A stretch of DNA of 64,000 nt, taken from NCBI RefSeq assembly GCF_000188035.1, contig NZ_AEUY02000005.1, positions 868,001-932,000 of the forward strand. The letters run 5' to 3'. Source of the DNA: Streptococcus pseudoporcinus LQ 940-04 (lineage in GTDB: Bacteria > Bacillota > Bacilli > Lactobacillales > Streptococcaceae). The notes below the pieces were generated by a model. That model was not told the origin of the DNA. It saw only the letters and a program-made list of their open reading frames with translations, and ran no database searches. Below are positions 30,111 to 39,886 of the stretch, piece after piece; position 1 is the first letter of the stretch; each line of letters opens with the position of its first letter. A program made the translations under genes and the position numbers.

Positions 30111-31796
30111 TTAGTCTTCTTTATCAGGGGTTAATATCATTGGAATGATAATAGGTTCTCTTTCAGTTTTTTCAAACAAGAAAGGACGAAGAGCGTTTAC
30201 GATAGCACCATTAACAGATTGAATGCTAGCTTCTTTATTCTTAAGTGCAATACGTATGGCATTAAACAAGACGCGTTGACTTTCTCGGATTAAATCACCA
30301 GATTCGCGCATGTAGATAAAGCCACGGCTGAGAATATCTGGACCAGCTAGAATCATTTGTGTGTCAAAATCAACGGTTGCTACTGCTAGAACGACCCCAT
30401 CTTCTGAAAGATCACGACGATCACGTAGAACAGCTGTTCCGATATCACCAATGCCATTTCCATCAACATAGATATCTTGAGCATTGAAATGACCTGCACG
30501 GCGAGCTGAGTCGCTTGTTAAGGCTAGAACGTCACCATTTTCGAGAATGAAAATATTTTCTTCTGGGATACCTGTATCTTCAGCTAAGCCGGCATGGACT
30601 TTCTGCATTCGGTATTCACCATGAACGGGCATGAAGAATTTTGGTTTCATCAGGCGCAACATGAGTTTTTGTTCCTGTTGGCCCCCATGACCAGATGTAT
30701 GGATGTTATTGACTTTACCGTGAATGACTTCTACGCCAGCTTCTTGGATAGTATTGATCAGTTTATTGACGCTGGTTGTATTTCCAGGAATCGGACTTGA
30801 TGAGAAGATAACGGTATCGCCTGGCTGCAAAGCAACTTGACGATGAGTACCATTGGCAATTCTTGCAAGGGCAGCCATGGATTCCCCTTGGCTACCAGTA
30901 CACATAATCAAGATTTCATTAGCGTGGTAGTCTTTAATTTCATTAGGTTCAATAAAGGTACCCTTTGGAACCTTGATGTAACCTAGTTCAATACCGTTCA
31001 CAATAGCTTTTTCCATGGAACGGCCGAAGACAACAATTTTTCGTCCAGTTTTAACAGCAGCTTCAGCAGCCTGTTGCAGACGGAAAATGTTGGAAGCGAA
31101 GGAAGCGAATATGATGCGTCCGTGGATTCCCTCAATAATTTTTAAGATAGATTGCCCAACCACTTTTTCAGAATTGGTGAAAGTTGGAACTTCGGCATTT
31201 GTGGAATCTGATAAGAGACAAAGAACGCCATCTTCACCGAGTGCAGCCATGCGATGGATATCTGCTGGCTCACCAACAGGGGTGAAATCGAATTTGAAAT
31301 CGCCGGTACAAACAATCTTGCCTTGAGGGGTATGGATGACAATACCTAAAGGTTCTGGAATGGAATGAGTTGTTCTAAAGAAAGTGACGCTCATATTTTT
31401 GAAGGTCAATTCTGTATTATGGTTAATTTCGTACATTTTGGAATCCCGAAGCAAACCATGTTCCTCCAGTTTGCCACGGATTAGAGCGAGAGCAAGTGGA
31501 CCAGCGTAAATAGGGACATTAGCTTGTTTTAGTAAGAATGGAATCCCACCAATATGATCTTCGTGTCCATGGGTAATGACTAGAGCTTTAACACGATCAA
31601 GATTATCAACAATATAAGAATAGTCAGGAATAACATAGTCGATACCTAAAAGATCATCCTCTGGAAATTTAATCCCCGCATCAACAATGATAATTTCATC
31701 CTGATATTCAATACCGTAGGTGTTTTTGCCGATTTCCCCTAGACCACCAATGGCGAAGACGCCAACTTCATTAGGTTTTAAATCGATTGTTGACAT
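30111..31796 (-). CDS. rnjA: Ribonuclease J1
   Basis: Endo- and 5'-3' exoribonuclease central to mRNA turnover, 561 residues. The metallo-beta-lactamase motif HGHEDHIGG lies near residue 75. The beta-CASP part follows with [17 protein letters not shown] and the [10 protein letters not shown] motif. The C-terminal dimer domain ends at MILTPDKED. Its start lies 1 bp after rpoY, the usual rpoY-rnjA pairing, which is why I call J1 rather than J2. Confidence 0.93.
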   Translation of the reverse strand: MSTIDLKPNEVGVFAIGGLGEIGKNTYGIEYQDEIIIVDAGIKFPEDDLLGIDYVIPDYSYIVDNLDRVKALVITHGHEDHIGGIPFLLKQANVPIYAGPLALALIRGKLEEHGLLRDSKMYEINHNTELTFKNMSVTFFRTTHSIPEPLGIVIHTPQGKIVCTGDFKFDFTPVGEPADIHRMAALGEDGVLCLLSDSTNAEVPTFTNSEKVVGQSILKIIEGIHGRIIFASFASNIFRLQQAAEAAVKTGRKIVVFGRSMEKAIVNGIELGYIKVPKGTFIEPNEIKDYHANEILIMCTGSQGESMAALARIANGTHRQVALQPGDTVIFSSSPIPGNTTSVNKLINTIQEAGVEVIHGKVNNIHTSGHGGQQEQKLMLRLMKPKFFMPVHGEYRMQKVHAGLAEDTGIPEENIFILENGDVLALTSDSARRAGHFNAQDIYVDGNGIGDIGTAVLRDRRDLSEDGVVLAVATVDFDTQMILAGPDILSRGFIYMRESGDLIRESQRVLFNAIRIALKNKEASIQSVNGAIVNALRPFLFEKTEREPIIIPMILTPDKED

Positions 31797-31797
31797 A

Positions 31798-32028
31798 TTA
31801 TAACTCCGTTACTTCAAAAACGCCTGTTTCTTTTTCATACTCGAGGTGTTTGTCTGAGAGGAGCTCAATATATTCAACGTTGTAGCTTGTTTTTTCTTCA
31901 ACAAGTTTACGTGCTTTAATACGGCCCTCAAGTTCGTCTTTAGCTTCAATATCTATATATAAGGTTTTAGTATTTTCGCGACGTGGGTTGCGGTCTTTTG
32001 TTTCTTGGTAGAAAACTTTGTAAATCAT
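31798..32028 (-). CDS. rpoY: RNA polymerase epsilon subunit (YkzG/RpoY)
   Basis: Small Firmicutes-specific RNA polymerase subunit, 76 residues. [11 protein letters not shown] at the N terminus and the [13 protein letters not shown] stretch match the DUF1447 family. AAAGGA precedes the ATG. It is transcribed with rnjA from an extended -10 promoter about 130 bp upstream. Confidence 0.92.
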   Translation of the reverse strand: MIYKVFYQETKDRNPRRENTKTLYIDIEAKDELEGRIKARKLVEEKTSYNVEYIELLSDKHLEYEKETGVFEVTEL

Positions 32029-32160
32029 TTTATTTTTCCTTTCTGGTCAATCAAGGATTTAAACTATAATAAAACAAGTCAAATGGCACCATGGCCCTGT
32101 GACCTTTTTCTATAAGTAAGAGTGTAGTAGTTTTAAACTTGATTATTTGCAATTACTAGA

Positions 32161-32189
32161 ATTATACCATAATTAGAGCTTTTAGTAAA
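32161..32189 (-). promoter_or_regulatory. Promoter of rpoY-rnjA
   Basis: On the minus strand: TTTACT (32189-32184), a 17-bp spacer, and TATAAT (32166-32161) preceded by TGG, an extended -10. Confidence 0.6.
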
Positions 32190-32263
32190 AGCATAGATTG
32201 TAAGAATTGGGGCTTTTGTAAGAGCCGATCCTAGACGGACTTTTGTCCAGAAAGACGATTTTA

Positions 32264-32272
32264 TGATATAAT
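32264..32272 (+). promoter_or_regulatory. tsaB extended -10 promoter
   Basis: TGATATAAT, 34 bp before tsaB. It is divergent from the rpoY promoter. Confidence 0.55.
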
Positions 32273-32306
32273 TGGACAATAGTAATTCACAGAAAAGAAG
32301 GGTAAA

Positions 32307-32999
32307 ATGAAAACACTTGCATTTGATACCTCTAATAAGAGTCTCTCACTAGCTGTTTTAGAGGAGCAAACCTTACTAGCAGACCTAACAATTAATATCA
32401 AAAAGAACCACAGTATCAACCTTATGCCAGCCATTGATTTTTTAATGGCTTCTTTGGACTTATGTCCTAAGGACTTAGGGAAAATCGCAGTCGCACAAGG
32501 ACCAGGTTCTTACACTGGCTTACGCGTAGCTGTAGCAACAGCTAAAATGTTAGCTTATAGTTTAAAAATTGACTTAGTGGGCGTTTCAAGCTTATATGCT
32601 TTGGCTGCTACCATTACTGATCCAGAAACTTTGGTGGTGCCCTTGATTGATGCCAGACGACAAAATGTCTATGCAGGTTTTTATCAAAACAAAGAGAGCG
32701 TTCGAGCTGATCAACACATAGCTTTATCTGATCTTTTAGAAGAGTTAAAAGGCCAAGCAAAAATCATATTTACGGGAGAAGTAGCCAGCTTCAGTGAGTT
32801 TATCACAGATCATCTGCCAGAAGCTGAAATACGGCCCACCCTGCCTTCTGCTTTTGAACTGGGCCTTAAAGCTCAAAGTATGGCTACAGTTGATGTGGAT
32901 GCTTTTGTACCTGAATACTTGAAAAAAGTAGAAGCGGAAGAAATTTGGCTTAAAAGCCATCAACCAGAGTCAGAAACTAATTATATCAAGCGTGTCTAA
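32307..32999 (+). CDS. tsaB: tRNA threonylcarbamoyladenosine synthesis protein TsaB
   Basis: Pseudo-enzyme partner of TsaD in the t6A modification of tRNA position 37, 230 residues. The ASKHA fold begins with LAFDTSNKSLSLAV. GPGSYTGLRVAVATAK is the typical TsaB motif. The first gene of tsaB-rimI-tsaD; its stop TAA overlaps the ATG of rimI. Confidence 0.93.
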   Translation: MKTLAFDTSNKSLSLAVLEEQTLLADLTINIKKNHSINLMPAIDFLMASLDLCPKDLGKIAVAQGPGSYTGLRVAVATAKMLAYSLKIDLVGVSSLYALAATITDPETLVVPLIDARRQNVYAGFYQNKESVRADQHIALSDLLEELKGQAKIIFTGEVASFSEFITDHLPEAEIRPTLPSAFELGLKAQSMATVDVDAFVPEYLKKVEAEEIWLKSHQPESETNYIKRV

Positions 33000-33427
33000 T
33001 GATGAAAAGGATTGAAGAAAAAGTAGAGGCTGTTTATCATATTCTAAGCCATGTTTATCAAGAATCACCATGGACTAAGGAACAGATTAAAACAGACCTG
33101 GAATCACCAAATGTGGATTATTTCTTTGTTTATGATAAGCAAAAAATCATTGGTTTTTTATCCTTACAGCAGCTAGTAGGTGAGTTGGAAATCACTAATA
33201 TTGCTGTTTTGCCTGATTACCAAGGTAAAGGTTTCGGAGCGCAGCTCTTACAGAAGGTCACCTCTTCTAACCAGACCCTCTTTTTAGAAGTAAGAGAGTC
33301 AAACCTTGCAGCGCAAGCCCTCTACAAAAAAGTTAATTTTAGCATCGTTGGAAAACGTAAGAATTACTATAAAAACCCTGTCGAAGGGGCACTATTGATG
33401 AAACGAGAAGGAAGAAATGACAGATAG
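32999..33427 (+). CDS. rimI: Ribosomal protein S18-alanine N-acetyltransferase-like GNAT protein
   Basis: GNAT acetyltransferase, 142 residues, with the acetyl-CoA motif [16 protein letters not shown] and the C-terminal [18 protein letters not shown] segment typical of RimI. It lies between tsaB and tsaD with overlaps on both sides, the standard arrangement. Whether S18 or another N terminus is the substrate is not visible. Confidence 0.85.
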   Translation: MMKRIEEKVEAVYHILSHVYQESPWTKEQIKTDLESPNVDYFFVYDKQKIIGFLSLQQLVGELEITNIAVLPDYQGKGFGAQLLQKVTSSNQTLFLEVRESNLAAQALYKKVNFSIVGKRKNYYKNPVEGALLMKREGRNDR

Positions 33428-34427
33428 GTATATTTTGGCGGTCGAAAGTTCTTGTGACGAAACCAGTGTCGCCGTCCTCAAAAATGATAACCAACTCTTA
33501 AGTAATATTATTGCCAGTCAGGTTGACAGCCATAAACGCTTTGGCGGGGTGGTACCAGAAGTAGCTAGCCGTCATCATGTCGAAGTGATAACGACTTGTT
33601 TTGAGGACGCCTTGCAAGAGGCTAAGATTAGTGCGGACGATTTAGATGCTGTTGCTGTAACTTACGGGCCAGGACTTGTTGGAGCTTTGCTTGTAGGTAT
33701 CGCTGCCGCAAAAGCCTTTGCATGGGCCCATAGCATTCCGTTAATCCCAGTTAATCATATGGCAGGTCACCTTATGGCTGCGCGTCAAGAGAAAGAGCTG
33801 GAGTATCCGCTGATGGCCCTTTTGGTTTCAGGTGGGCATACTGAGCTGGTCTACGTCTCAGAGCCAGGTCACTACCATATTGTCGGAGAAACGCGAGACG
33901 ACGCAGTAGGCGAAGCCTATGATAAAGTCGGCCGTGTTATGTGCTTAACCTATCCAGCAGGCCGTGAAATTGATCAGTTAGCTCATAAAGGTGAGGATAC
34001 TTATAACTTCCCGCGGGCAATGATTAAAGACGATCATTTAGAATTCTCCTTCTCTGGTTTAAAATCAGCCTTTATCAATTTACATCACAATGCTGAGCAA
34101 AAAGGAGAAGACTTGGTTCTTGAGGATTTATGTGCCTCCTTTCAAGCAGCCGTCTTAGATATTTTAATGGCTAAGACTAAAAAAGCTTTAGCCCAATATC
34201 CAGTTAAAATGCTTGTTGTTGCTGGTGGTGTAGCGGCCAATCAAGGTCTCCGCGAGCGCCTAGCTCAAGAGATTACAGAAATACCTGTTATTATCCCTCC
34301 TTTACGTCTGTGTGGTGATAATGCTGGTATGATTGCTTTAGCAGCTGCTATTGAATATGATTTAGGACACTTTGCCAAATTGGATTTAAATGCCAAACCT
34401 AGCTTGGCTTTTACTTATAACAATTAA
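33417..34427 (+). CDS. tsaD: tRNA N6-adenosine threonylcarbamoyltransferase TsaD
   Basis: Transfers threonylcarbamoyl from its AMP carrier to A37 of tRNA, 336 residues. The [10 protein letters not shown] start, the metal-binding [15 protein letters not shown] and the late [11 protein letters not shown] motifs are intact. It overlaps rimI by 11 bp. A hairpin starts at its stop codon (34426-34454). Confidence 0.95.
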   Translation: MTDRYILAVESSCDETSVAVLKNDNQLLSNIIASQVDSHKRFGGVVPEVASRHHVEVITTCFEDALQEAKISADDLDAVAVTYGPGLVGALLVGIAAAKAFAWAHSIPLIPVNHMAGHLMAARQEKELEYPLMALLVSGGHTELVYVSEPGHYHIVGETRDDAVGEAYDKVGRVMCLTYPAGREIDQLAHKGEDTYNFPRAMIKDDHLEFSFSGLKSAFINLHHNAEQKGEDLVLEDLCASFQAAVLDILMAKTKKALAQYPVKMLVVAGGVAANQGLRERLAQEITEIPVIIPPLRLCGDNAGMIALAAAIEYDLGHFAKLDLNAKPSLAFTYNN

Positions 34428-34454
34428 GGGAACAGTATTAGAGCTGTTCCCTTA
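34426..34454 (+). terminator. Probable terminator at the end of tsaD
   Basis: AAGGGAACAG (34426-34435) pairs with CTGTTCCCTT (34444-34453). The T tract behind it is weak. Confidence 0.5.
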
Positions 34455-34462
34455 ATATTTAA

Positions 34463-34590
34463 GCCATAGGCTTGGCTTTTGGACTTGTTGCAGCTGGTTT
34501 TTAGAGCCACGAGATTGACTTAGTGACTGCTTTTATCTATGGTGGTTCAGGGCGATTTGCTATGTGTGCACTCTTTGTAAGTAGGACAAT
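34463..34590 (+). pseudogene. Remnant of an AzlC-like amino acid exporter
   Basis: One frame reads AIGLAFGLVAAGF, then a TAG at 34502-34504, then EIDLVTAFIYGGSGRFAM. This is the pattern of the first helices of AzlC, the large subunit of branched-chain amino acid exporters. There is no start codon upstream and the rest is lost. The remaining part of the 34428-34785 gap holds a terminator hairpin at each end and nothing else I can name. Confidence 0.4.
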
Positions 34591-34674
34591 TTACATTGCT
34601 TATGACTCAAAAAATGTCTTATAAGTTGTTGTAACAGCAGTCATTAGTAAGGCTTTCATTCATTTTTACAATAT

Positions 34675-34705
34675 AAAAAACTCAGTATCTTGGCATACTG
34701 AGTTT
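34675..34705 (-). terminator. Terminator after rpsN
   Basis: AAACTCAGTAT (34678-34688) and ATACTGAGTTT (34695-34705) form an 11-bp stem. On the minus strand it is followed by TTTTTT. Confidence 0.8.
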
Positions 34706-34785
34706 AAAGTGATAAATATTGGCTACTATGATTACTAATAATAAACACCTACCTGCAAAATAAGTGTTTGTAAAGTGTGAAAAGC

Positions 34786-35055
34786 TTACCAGCTAGCTTT
34801 AGTGATGCCAGGAAGTTGGCCTTTATGAGCTAGATTACGGAAATTGATCCGGCTGACACCAAACTTACGCATGTAAGCATGTGGACGGCCATCAATCAAA
34901 TCGCGATTTTTCAAACGGTTAGGGTTTGAATCACGAGGCAATTTGCGAAGTGCTTCATAATCCCCAGCTGCTTTAAGCTCACGACGAAGGTCAGCGTACT
35001 GTTCGATCAGTTGGAGCTGCTTTTGGTATTTAGCAATTTTTGATTTTTTTGCCAT
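34786..35055 (-). CDS. rpsN: 30S ribosomal protein S14, zinc-independent (C-minus) form
   Basis: Alternate S14 of 89 residues. It lacks the paired CxxC motifs of the 61-residue zinc-binding form that sits in the main ribosomal protein operon. Conserved [18 protein letters not shown] and the PGITKASW end are present. In streptococci this paralogue replaces the zinc form when zinc is scarce and is controlled by AdcR. Three AdcR-like boxes upstream (35109-35182) agree with that. The start is taken at MAKKSKI with AAGGAGAAAGCA upstream; an earlier ATG would add five residues. Confidence 0.93.
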   Translation of the reverse strand: MAKKSKIAKYQKQLQLIEQYADLRRELKAAGDYEALRKLPRDSNPNRLKNRDLIDGRPHAYMRKFGVSRINFRNLAHKGQLPGITKASW

Positions 35056-35108
35056 TGCTTTCTCCTTCATTATATTAATAATCTTTGGGCTTATCAGACC
35101 CTTTTTTG

Positions 35109-35182
35109 TTAACCGGTAATAAACCAGTTAACAAAATATAAGATTATTATACACTAATATAAGGATATAGGCAACTGGTTAA
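35109..35182 (-). promoter_or_regulatory. rpsN promoter with three AdcR-like boxes
   Basis: Against the AdcR consensus TTAACYRGTTAA, 35120-35131 matches 11 of 12 bases, 35109-35120 matches 10 and 35171-35182 matches 10. The last overlaps a -35 TTGCCT (35173-35168). With a 16-bp spacer it is followed by TATAAT (35151-35146, minus strand). Zinc-dependent repression by AdcR is inferred. Confidence 0.7.
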
Positions 35183-35190
35183 GTAAAAAA

Positions 35191-35217
35191 ATAAAAAAGA
35201 ACCAAATTAGTTGGCTC
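35191..35217 (-). terminator. Terminator after the flavoprotein gene
   Basis: On the minus strand GAGCCAA (35217-35211) pairs with TTGGTTC (35205-35199), one wobble pair, followed by a T run. Confidence 0.65.
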
Positions 35218-35224
35218 TTGATAG

Positions 35225-36406
<1,182 letters not shown>

Positions 36407-36473
36407 TTACCATATTCCCTGCTCTTTTTATAGCAGATGAATCAGGTCATTTTTGGAAAAGATAAGTATTCAG

Positions 36474-36502
36474 TAGACAAGCAACTGTGATCAGCATATA
36501 AT
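36474..36502 (+). promoter_or_regulatory. Orphan promoter in front of a candidate small RNA
   Basis: TAGACA (36474-36479), exactly 17 bp, then TATAAT (36497-36502). No coding region follows before the terminator at 36619-36646. Confidence 0.6.
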
Positions 36503-36508
36503 AGAAGT

Positions 36509-36646
36509 GGTAAGAGATTTAGATCGCTTGCTGTTACTTATCAATTGATAGAAATGGAGGCTTTTTCCTTGAAACCGTCTGAAAACTGAGAGGAAGGTGA
36601 TCCAGTATCTATGTCTTGAGCCGTACATTAGAACGGCTTATTTTTG
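36509..36646 (+). ncRNA. Candidate small RNA of about 137 nt
   Basis: A strong promoter at 36474-36502 predicts a start near 36509. A terminator hairpin, AGCCGT/ACGGCT (36619-36624 and 36633-36638) with a following T-rich tract, ends the unit. The next gene has its own promoter at 36686-36714, so this is not simply its leader. I do not recognise a known riboswitch or RNA family. The only open frame is an 11-codon stretch from 36553 without a ribosome site. Confidence 0.45.
36619..36646 (+). terminator. Terminator of the candidate small RNA
   Basis: A 6-bp GC-rich stem with an 8-nt loop, followed by TATTTTTG. Confidence 0.6.
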
Positions 36647-36685
36647 TTGTAAAAGAATTATCCTAGCTTCTTAACTTTACTGAAA

Positions 36686-36714
36686 TTGACAGAATTCTAG
36701 TATTATGTTACTAT
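36686..36714 (+). promoter_or_regulatory. Promoter of the DUF536 gene
   Basis: TTGACA (36686-36691), a 17-bp spacer and TGTTACTAT (hexamer 36709-36714). It is nearly identical in form to the rpsL promoter. Confidence 0.7.
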
Positions 36715-36755
36715 TCATATTAAGAATACTCAGTAATCATTAAAAAGAGGAACAT

Positions 36756-37283
36756 ATGGCAATAGAAAAGACAGTTAGTGAACTAGCTGAAATTTTGGGA
36801 GTCAGTCGTCAGGCCGTAAACAATCGTGTTAAAGCACTTCCAGAAGAAGATCTTGATAAGAATGACAAGGGTGTCACTGTGGTTAAACGTAGTGGCCTTA
36901 TTAAGTTGGAAGAAATCTATAAAAAAACGATTTTTGATGATGAACCAATTAGTGAGGAAACCAAACAACGTGAACTGTTAGAAATCTTAGTTGACGAAAA
37001 AAATACAGAAATAACACGTCTTTACAACCAGTTGAAAGCAAAAGATGAGCAACTAGCTGCTAAGGACGAGCAGATGCGAGTCAAAGATGTTCAGATTGCT
37101 GAAAAAGATAAACAATTAGATCAACAACAGCAATTAACAGCCAAAGCTATGGCCGATAAGGAAAACTTGAAATTAGAGCTAGAAGAAGCTAAAGCTCAAG
37201 TAGATGAAGCAAAAAGTCAAGTTGAAGAAGTCAAAGGAGCACCTAGTAAAAAGGGCTTCCTAGGTCGGTTATTTGGGAAATAA
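36756..37283 (+). CDS. DUF536 protein with N-terminal HTH and coiled coil
   Basis: A 175-residue protein. The first 60 residues form a helix-turn-helix (VSELAEILGVSRQAVNNRVK) like those of plasmid replication accessory proteins. A long charged coiled coil with repeated KDEQ/KDKQ heptads runs over about residues 85-160. The C terminus GFLGRLFGK looks like a short amphipathic membrane-binding or clamp-binding tail. The family is chromosomal in streptococci and also plasmid-borne in other Firmicutes. I know of no proven function. It has its own strong promoter and terminator. Confidence 0.65.
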   Translation: MAIEKTVSELAEILGVSRQAVNNRVKALPEEDLDKNDKGVTVVKRSGLIKLEEIYKKTIFDDEPISEETKQRELLEILVDEKNTEITRLYNQLKAKDEQLAAKDEQMRVKDVQIAEKDKQLDQQQQLTAKAMADKENLKLELEEAKAQVDEAKSQVEEVKGAPSKKGFLGRLFGK

Positions 37284-37291
37284 ATAAAATA

Positions 37292-37315
37292 AAAAAGGCC
37301 CTCAAGGGTCTTTTT
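37292..37315 (+). terminator. Terminator after the DUF536 gene
   Basis: AAAAAGGCCCT and AGGGTCTTTTT with a 2-nt loop and one wobble pair. The next start codon is only 11 bp away. Confidence 0.8.
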
Positions 37316-37325
37316 CACTGGTAGA

Positions 37326-37916
37326 ATGATGGAAAAACTAAGGAACTACATTGCTTTTGATTTAGAATTTAACACTGTGAATGACGTCAGCCATTTAATT
37401 CAATTGTCTGCTGTTAAAATGGCAAATCATGAGGAGGTTGACAACTTTGACAGTTTTGTTTACACAGATGTCCCTCTGCAAAGTTTCATTAATGGTTTGA
37501 CAGGCATTACTGCTGATCAAATTGCTAGAGCACCCAAGATTAATCAGGTTTTAGAAGATTTCAAAGTCTTTGTTGGAGACCACGCTCTGATTGGCTACAA
37601 TTCCCAAAAATCGGACCTGCCAATTTTAGCTGATAATGGCTTAGACCTTTTTGGGCAATATAAGGTTGATCTCTATGATGAGGCTTTTGAGCGCCGTAGT
37701 AGCGATTTAAATGGTATTACTAACCTTAAATTGACCACAGTTGCCCGTTTTTTAGGGATTAAAGGCAAGGGTCACAATAGCTTGGAAGATGCGCGTATGA
37801 CAGCGCGTATTTACGAGACTTTTTTAGAATTCGACGACAATAAACAATTCCTGACCCATCAAGAAGGTGTTATCAGCAACAATCCTTTCGCAGGACTTGG
37901 TGACTTATTTGATTAA
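37326..37916 (+). CDS. DnaQ-like 3'-5' exonuclease (DEDDh)
   Basis: Exonuclease-domain protein of 196 residues. ExoI is FDLEFNTVND, with acidic pair Asp-x-Glu near residue 12. HNSLEDARMTARIY, near residue 150, gives the His and Asp of the ExoIII-h motif, so the catalytic set is complete. A polymerase epsilon-like proofreading or RNA-trimming role is possible. The ribosome site is weak, and the start lies right after a terminator, so the transcript start is unclear. Confidence 0.75.
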   Translation: MMEKLRNYIAFDLEFNTVNDVSHLIQLSAVKMANHEEVDNFDSFVYTDVPLQSFINGLTGITADQIARAPKINQVLEDFKVFVGDHALIGYNSQKSDLPILADNGLDLFGQYKVDLYDEAFERRSSDLNGITNLKLTTVARFLGIKGKGHNSLEDARMTARIYETFLEFDDNKQFLTHQEGVISNNPFAGLGDLFD

Positions 37917-37939
37917 AAAAGGACTAGAGTAAGCCTTTG

Positions 37940-38073
37940 CACATGACCTAGGGTCATGTGATATGGTAGACCTGTTAAAGGGGGGACCTGAGCGGACTTT
38001 AGCGACTATTAAAAAAGGAGGCTGGCAAGGTCTGTCAGAGACGTTTTTGACAGACCAACTTGTCAAAGTCTAG
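37940..38073 (+). other. Non-coding gap with a gene fragment and two dyads
   Basis: The gap 37917-38414 has no intact gene. An open stretch at 37963-38073 (MVDLLKGGPERTLATIKKGG...) has protein-like character and resembles the tail of the NAD(P)-binding part of zinc-type oxidoreductases, but it is only 36 codons. Two inverted repeats lie in it: CACATGACC/GGTCATGTG (37940-37960) and GGTCTGTCA/TGACAGACC (38029-38056). Decay of a former gene is the simplest reading. Confidence 0.3.
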
Positions 38074-38321
38074 GGAGTCTCAGTAAGAATTATTAAGTAC
38101 GGTGATACATGTGATTTTTTGAAACCATAAAATTAATTCTTACGGTGAAAGCAACCAAGGCTTTCTAAATTGCCTACTAAGGAATAATATATCAGGTCTT
38201 TAAAGACAACTATTTCTGGAAAATAGACTAAGATTGACAGTAATGTCAACTGAATAAAAAGAGAAAAGTCAGTGCCCCTGCTCCCAAAAAGTGGGATAGA
38301 AGAAAAAGCAATCAAAATAGT

Positions 38322-38377
38322 AAGAACCACTTATAAGAACAGTATAATTTTTTGACTGTCCCTTATAAGTGGTTCTT
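38322..38377. repeat. Long inverted repeat next to ybaB
   Basis: AAGAACCACTTATAAG (38322-38337) is repeated perfectly inverted at 38362-38377. An inner ACAGT/ACTGT extends the stem, and about 12 nt form the loop. A short T run follows on the plus strand. It may be the terminator of ybaB (minus strand) or the trace of a small mobile element. Confidence 0.6.
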
Positions 38378-38414
38378 TTCAACATGTGTATGGCATTTTG
38401 CTTTTGCCTATGTT

Positions 38415-38714
38415 TTAAAATGGCATTTTGCCAGCAAAAGCTCCCATTGTTTTTTTAGTAGCAGCATCAATCTGACTCATGGCATCATTAATGGCCTGGG
38501 TTGTCATATCAGACAAAGTTTCAAGATCTTCAGGATCCACAACAGCTTCTTTAAAATCAATCGAAACTAATTTTTTATCACCTGTAAAAGTGGCTGTAAC
38601 GAGTTCTTGAGCTGATCTTCCAACAAAGGTCGTAGCTGCCAGATCAGCCTGCTTTTGCTCCATTTGCTTTTGAAGTTTTTGCGCCTGCTTCATCATGTTT
38701 TGCATATTCATCAT
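38415..38714 (-). CDS. ybaB: YbaB/EbfC family nucleoid-associated protein
   Basis: Small DNA-binding protein of 99 residues forming dimers on the nucleoid. The Met/Gln-rich N-terminal helix ([16 protein letters not shown]), the central [16 protein letters not shown] strand region and a helical C terminus match the family. The first few codons and the ribosome site region form the left copy of the 21-bp direct repeat that recurs at 42909-42929. The minus-strand -10 TATAAT lies at 38758-38753. Confidence 0.9.
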   Translation of the reverse strand: MMNMQNMMKQAQKLQKQMEQKQADLAATTFVGRSAQELVTATFTGDKKLVSIDFKEAVVDPEDLETLSDMTTQAINDAMSQIDAATKKTMGAFAGKMPF

Positions 38715-38720
38715 AAGATT
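38700..38720. repeat. Left copy of 21-bp direct repeat (ybaB 5' end)
   Basis: TTGCATATTCATCATAAGAT plus one T, covering the first five codons of ybaB and the bases just upstream. It is identical to 42909-42929. Confidence 0.85.
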
Positions 38721-38886
38721 TATTTCTCCTTAGTAAAAGTGTTTACTGTAATATTATAGCATAGATTAAGGTGGAGTCATAAACTAGGAATGAAATTGAA
38801 GTAAGTGATTGAATTGGTAAGCTTGTCTGTATTCAGATAGTTATACTATATTATGAATGTTGGCTCTATCACAATCGCAAGTACCA

Positions 38887-39798
38887 TTAAAAATATGAAA
38901 TTTCAGTCCAAAACTCATTTACTTCACTTAGAATTTCATCCGCAGTTTTTAATGTTGCTTCTTCGATAGTTAACCCAGTTTTTTGTAAATAATATTTAAT
39001 GAGATAATAGCCACAGGTATAGCCAGAAGCATAAGGAAGGCCAACACTTTTTCCACCTTGCATTTTTGTAATTTCATCACCATATAAATATGACATGGCT
39101 TCTTGCATATTATCAATAGAGAGGTTTTCTTTTATTATTGGCTTAATAACTTGATTTAATGTATCTAAGGTGTTCTTTGTAACCCAAGGTCCAATATTTT
39201 CTTTTCCGTACATTTTTTCTGCAAAATTTTCGGCGAGACCTTCAGACACAATCATTTCTTTAAGTGAACCTTTTCCCCATTCAATAAATTGATATCTAAT
39301 ATTATGATTACATTCATGAGCAACTGCTGATGGTATTCTATTTATTGTATAATCATTTGGAACAAGGGAAAGAAAAATATAGCCTGGGATTCCGCCATCG
39401 CCACTATAGTTTTCATTAATAGCCATCATTGGGCTATTTGGGTTACCTAATAAAGCTGTTAGATAATAATCTTTTACAGGTAATTTTATGCCTTTAGATG
39501 TGAAGGTTTCTATTGAGTGATAAAAGGCATTAGTGATATTTTTCCAGAAGTTTTCATCAAAACTATTAATGGATGAAATATCTTCTTCTACAAGATCCTT
39601 CGGCATCTTATGCATAAAACTCATTAAAGTCATAACATTAAAAGGGATATTTTCGTCAAAAGAGATATGTTGTTTTTTAAATTTCTTTATAAATGGAACA
39701 AGTAACTTTTGTTTAAAAAGCTCATCTCTTTTTTCAATTGGAGTTTCCAAAATTTCTTTATAAATTTTATCAGACTCGATTAAATGTAGTTGCATCAT
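38887..39798 (-). CDS. DUF2268-type putative zinc metalloprotease
   Basis: A 303-residue cytosolic protein with no signal peptide. The AVAHECNHNIRYQF segment near residue 163 carries a His-Glu-x-x-His metalloprotease motif, and a downstream Glu in SEGLAENFAEKMYG is the likely third ligand. This fits the DUF2268 putative Zn-dependent protease family. It diverges from a TipA-type MerR gene. Its promoter has the 19-bp spacer expected for MerR control. AAAGGAG precedes the start. It is part of the AT-rich module between the direct repeats. Substrate unknown. Confidence 0.7.
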   Translation of the reverse strand: MMQLHLIESDKIYKEILETPIEKRDELFKQKLLVPFIKKFKKQHISFDENIPFNVMTLMSFMHKMPKDLVEEDISSINSFDENFWKNITNAFYHSIETFTSKGIKLPVKDYYLTALLGNPNSPMMAINENYSGDGGIPGYIFLSLVPNDYTINRIPSAVAHECNHNIRYQFIEWGKGSLKEMIVSEGLAENFAEKMYGKENIGPWVTKNTLDTLNQVIKPIIKENLSIDNMQEAMSYLYGDEITKMQGGKSVGLPYASGYTCGYYLIKYYLQKTGLTIEEATLKTADEILSEVNEFWTEISYF

Positions 39799-39823
39799 AT
39801 TTTCTCCTTTTATTAATAAAAAA

Positions 39824-39854
39824 ATTATATACCCTTACGTCACGTCAAAGTCAA
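39824..39854 (-). promoter_or_regulatory. MerR-type promoter with 19-bp spacer
   Basis: On the minus strand TTGACT (39854-39849) and TATAAT (39829-39824) are separated by 19 bp. The spacer holds an imperfect dyad around ACGTGACGT. The long spacer with a central dyad is the hallmark of promoters activated by MerR-family twisting. It drives the metalloprotease gene. Confidence 0.7.
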
Positions 39855-39886
39855 TGGCTTGTGATAAAATATGTTGAGGTGAAGAT

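Noticed and set aside
31015..31326. Plus-strand frame of 103 codons
   Set aside because: Antisense of the rnjA coding region, no start signals.
36756..37283. DUF536 protein as evidence of an integrated plasmid
   Set aside because: The HTH-coiled-coil family is also a normal chromosomal gene in streptococci, and no replication origin or other plasmid gene is nearby.
38133..38330. 65-codon hydrophobic frame on the minus strand
   Set aside because: GTG start inside the inverted repeat, no ribosome site, and no family resemblance; more likely chance reading of AT-rich DNA.
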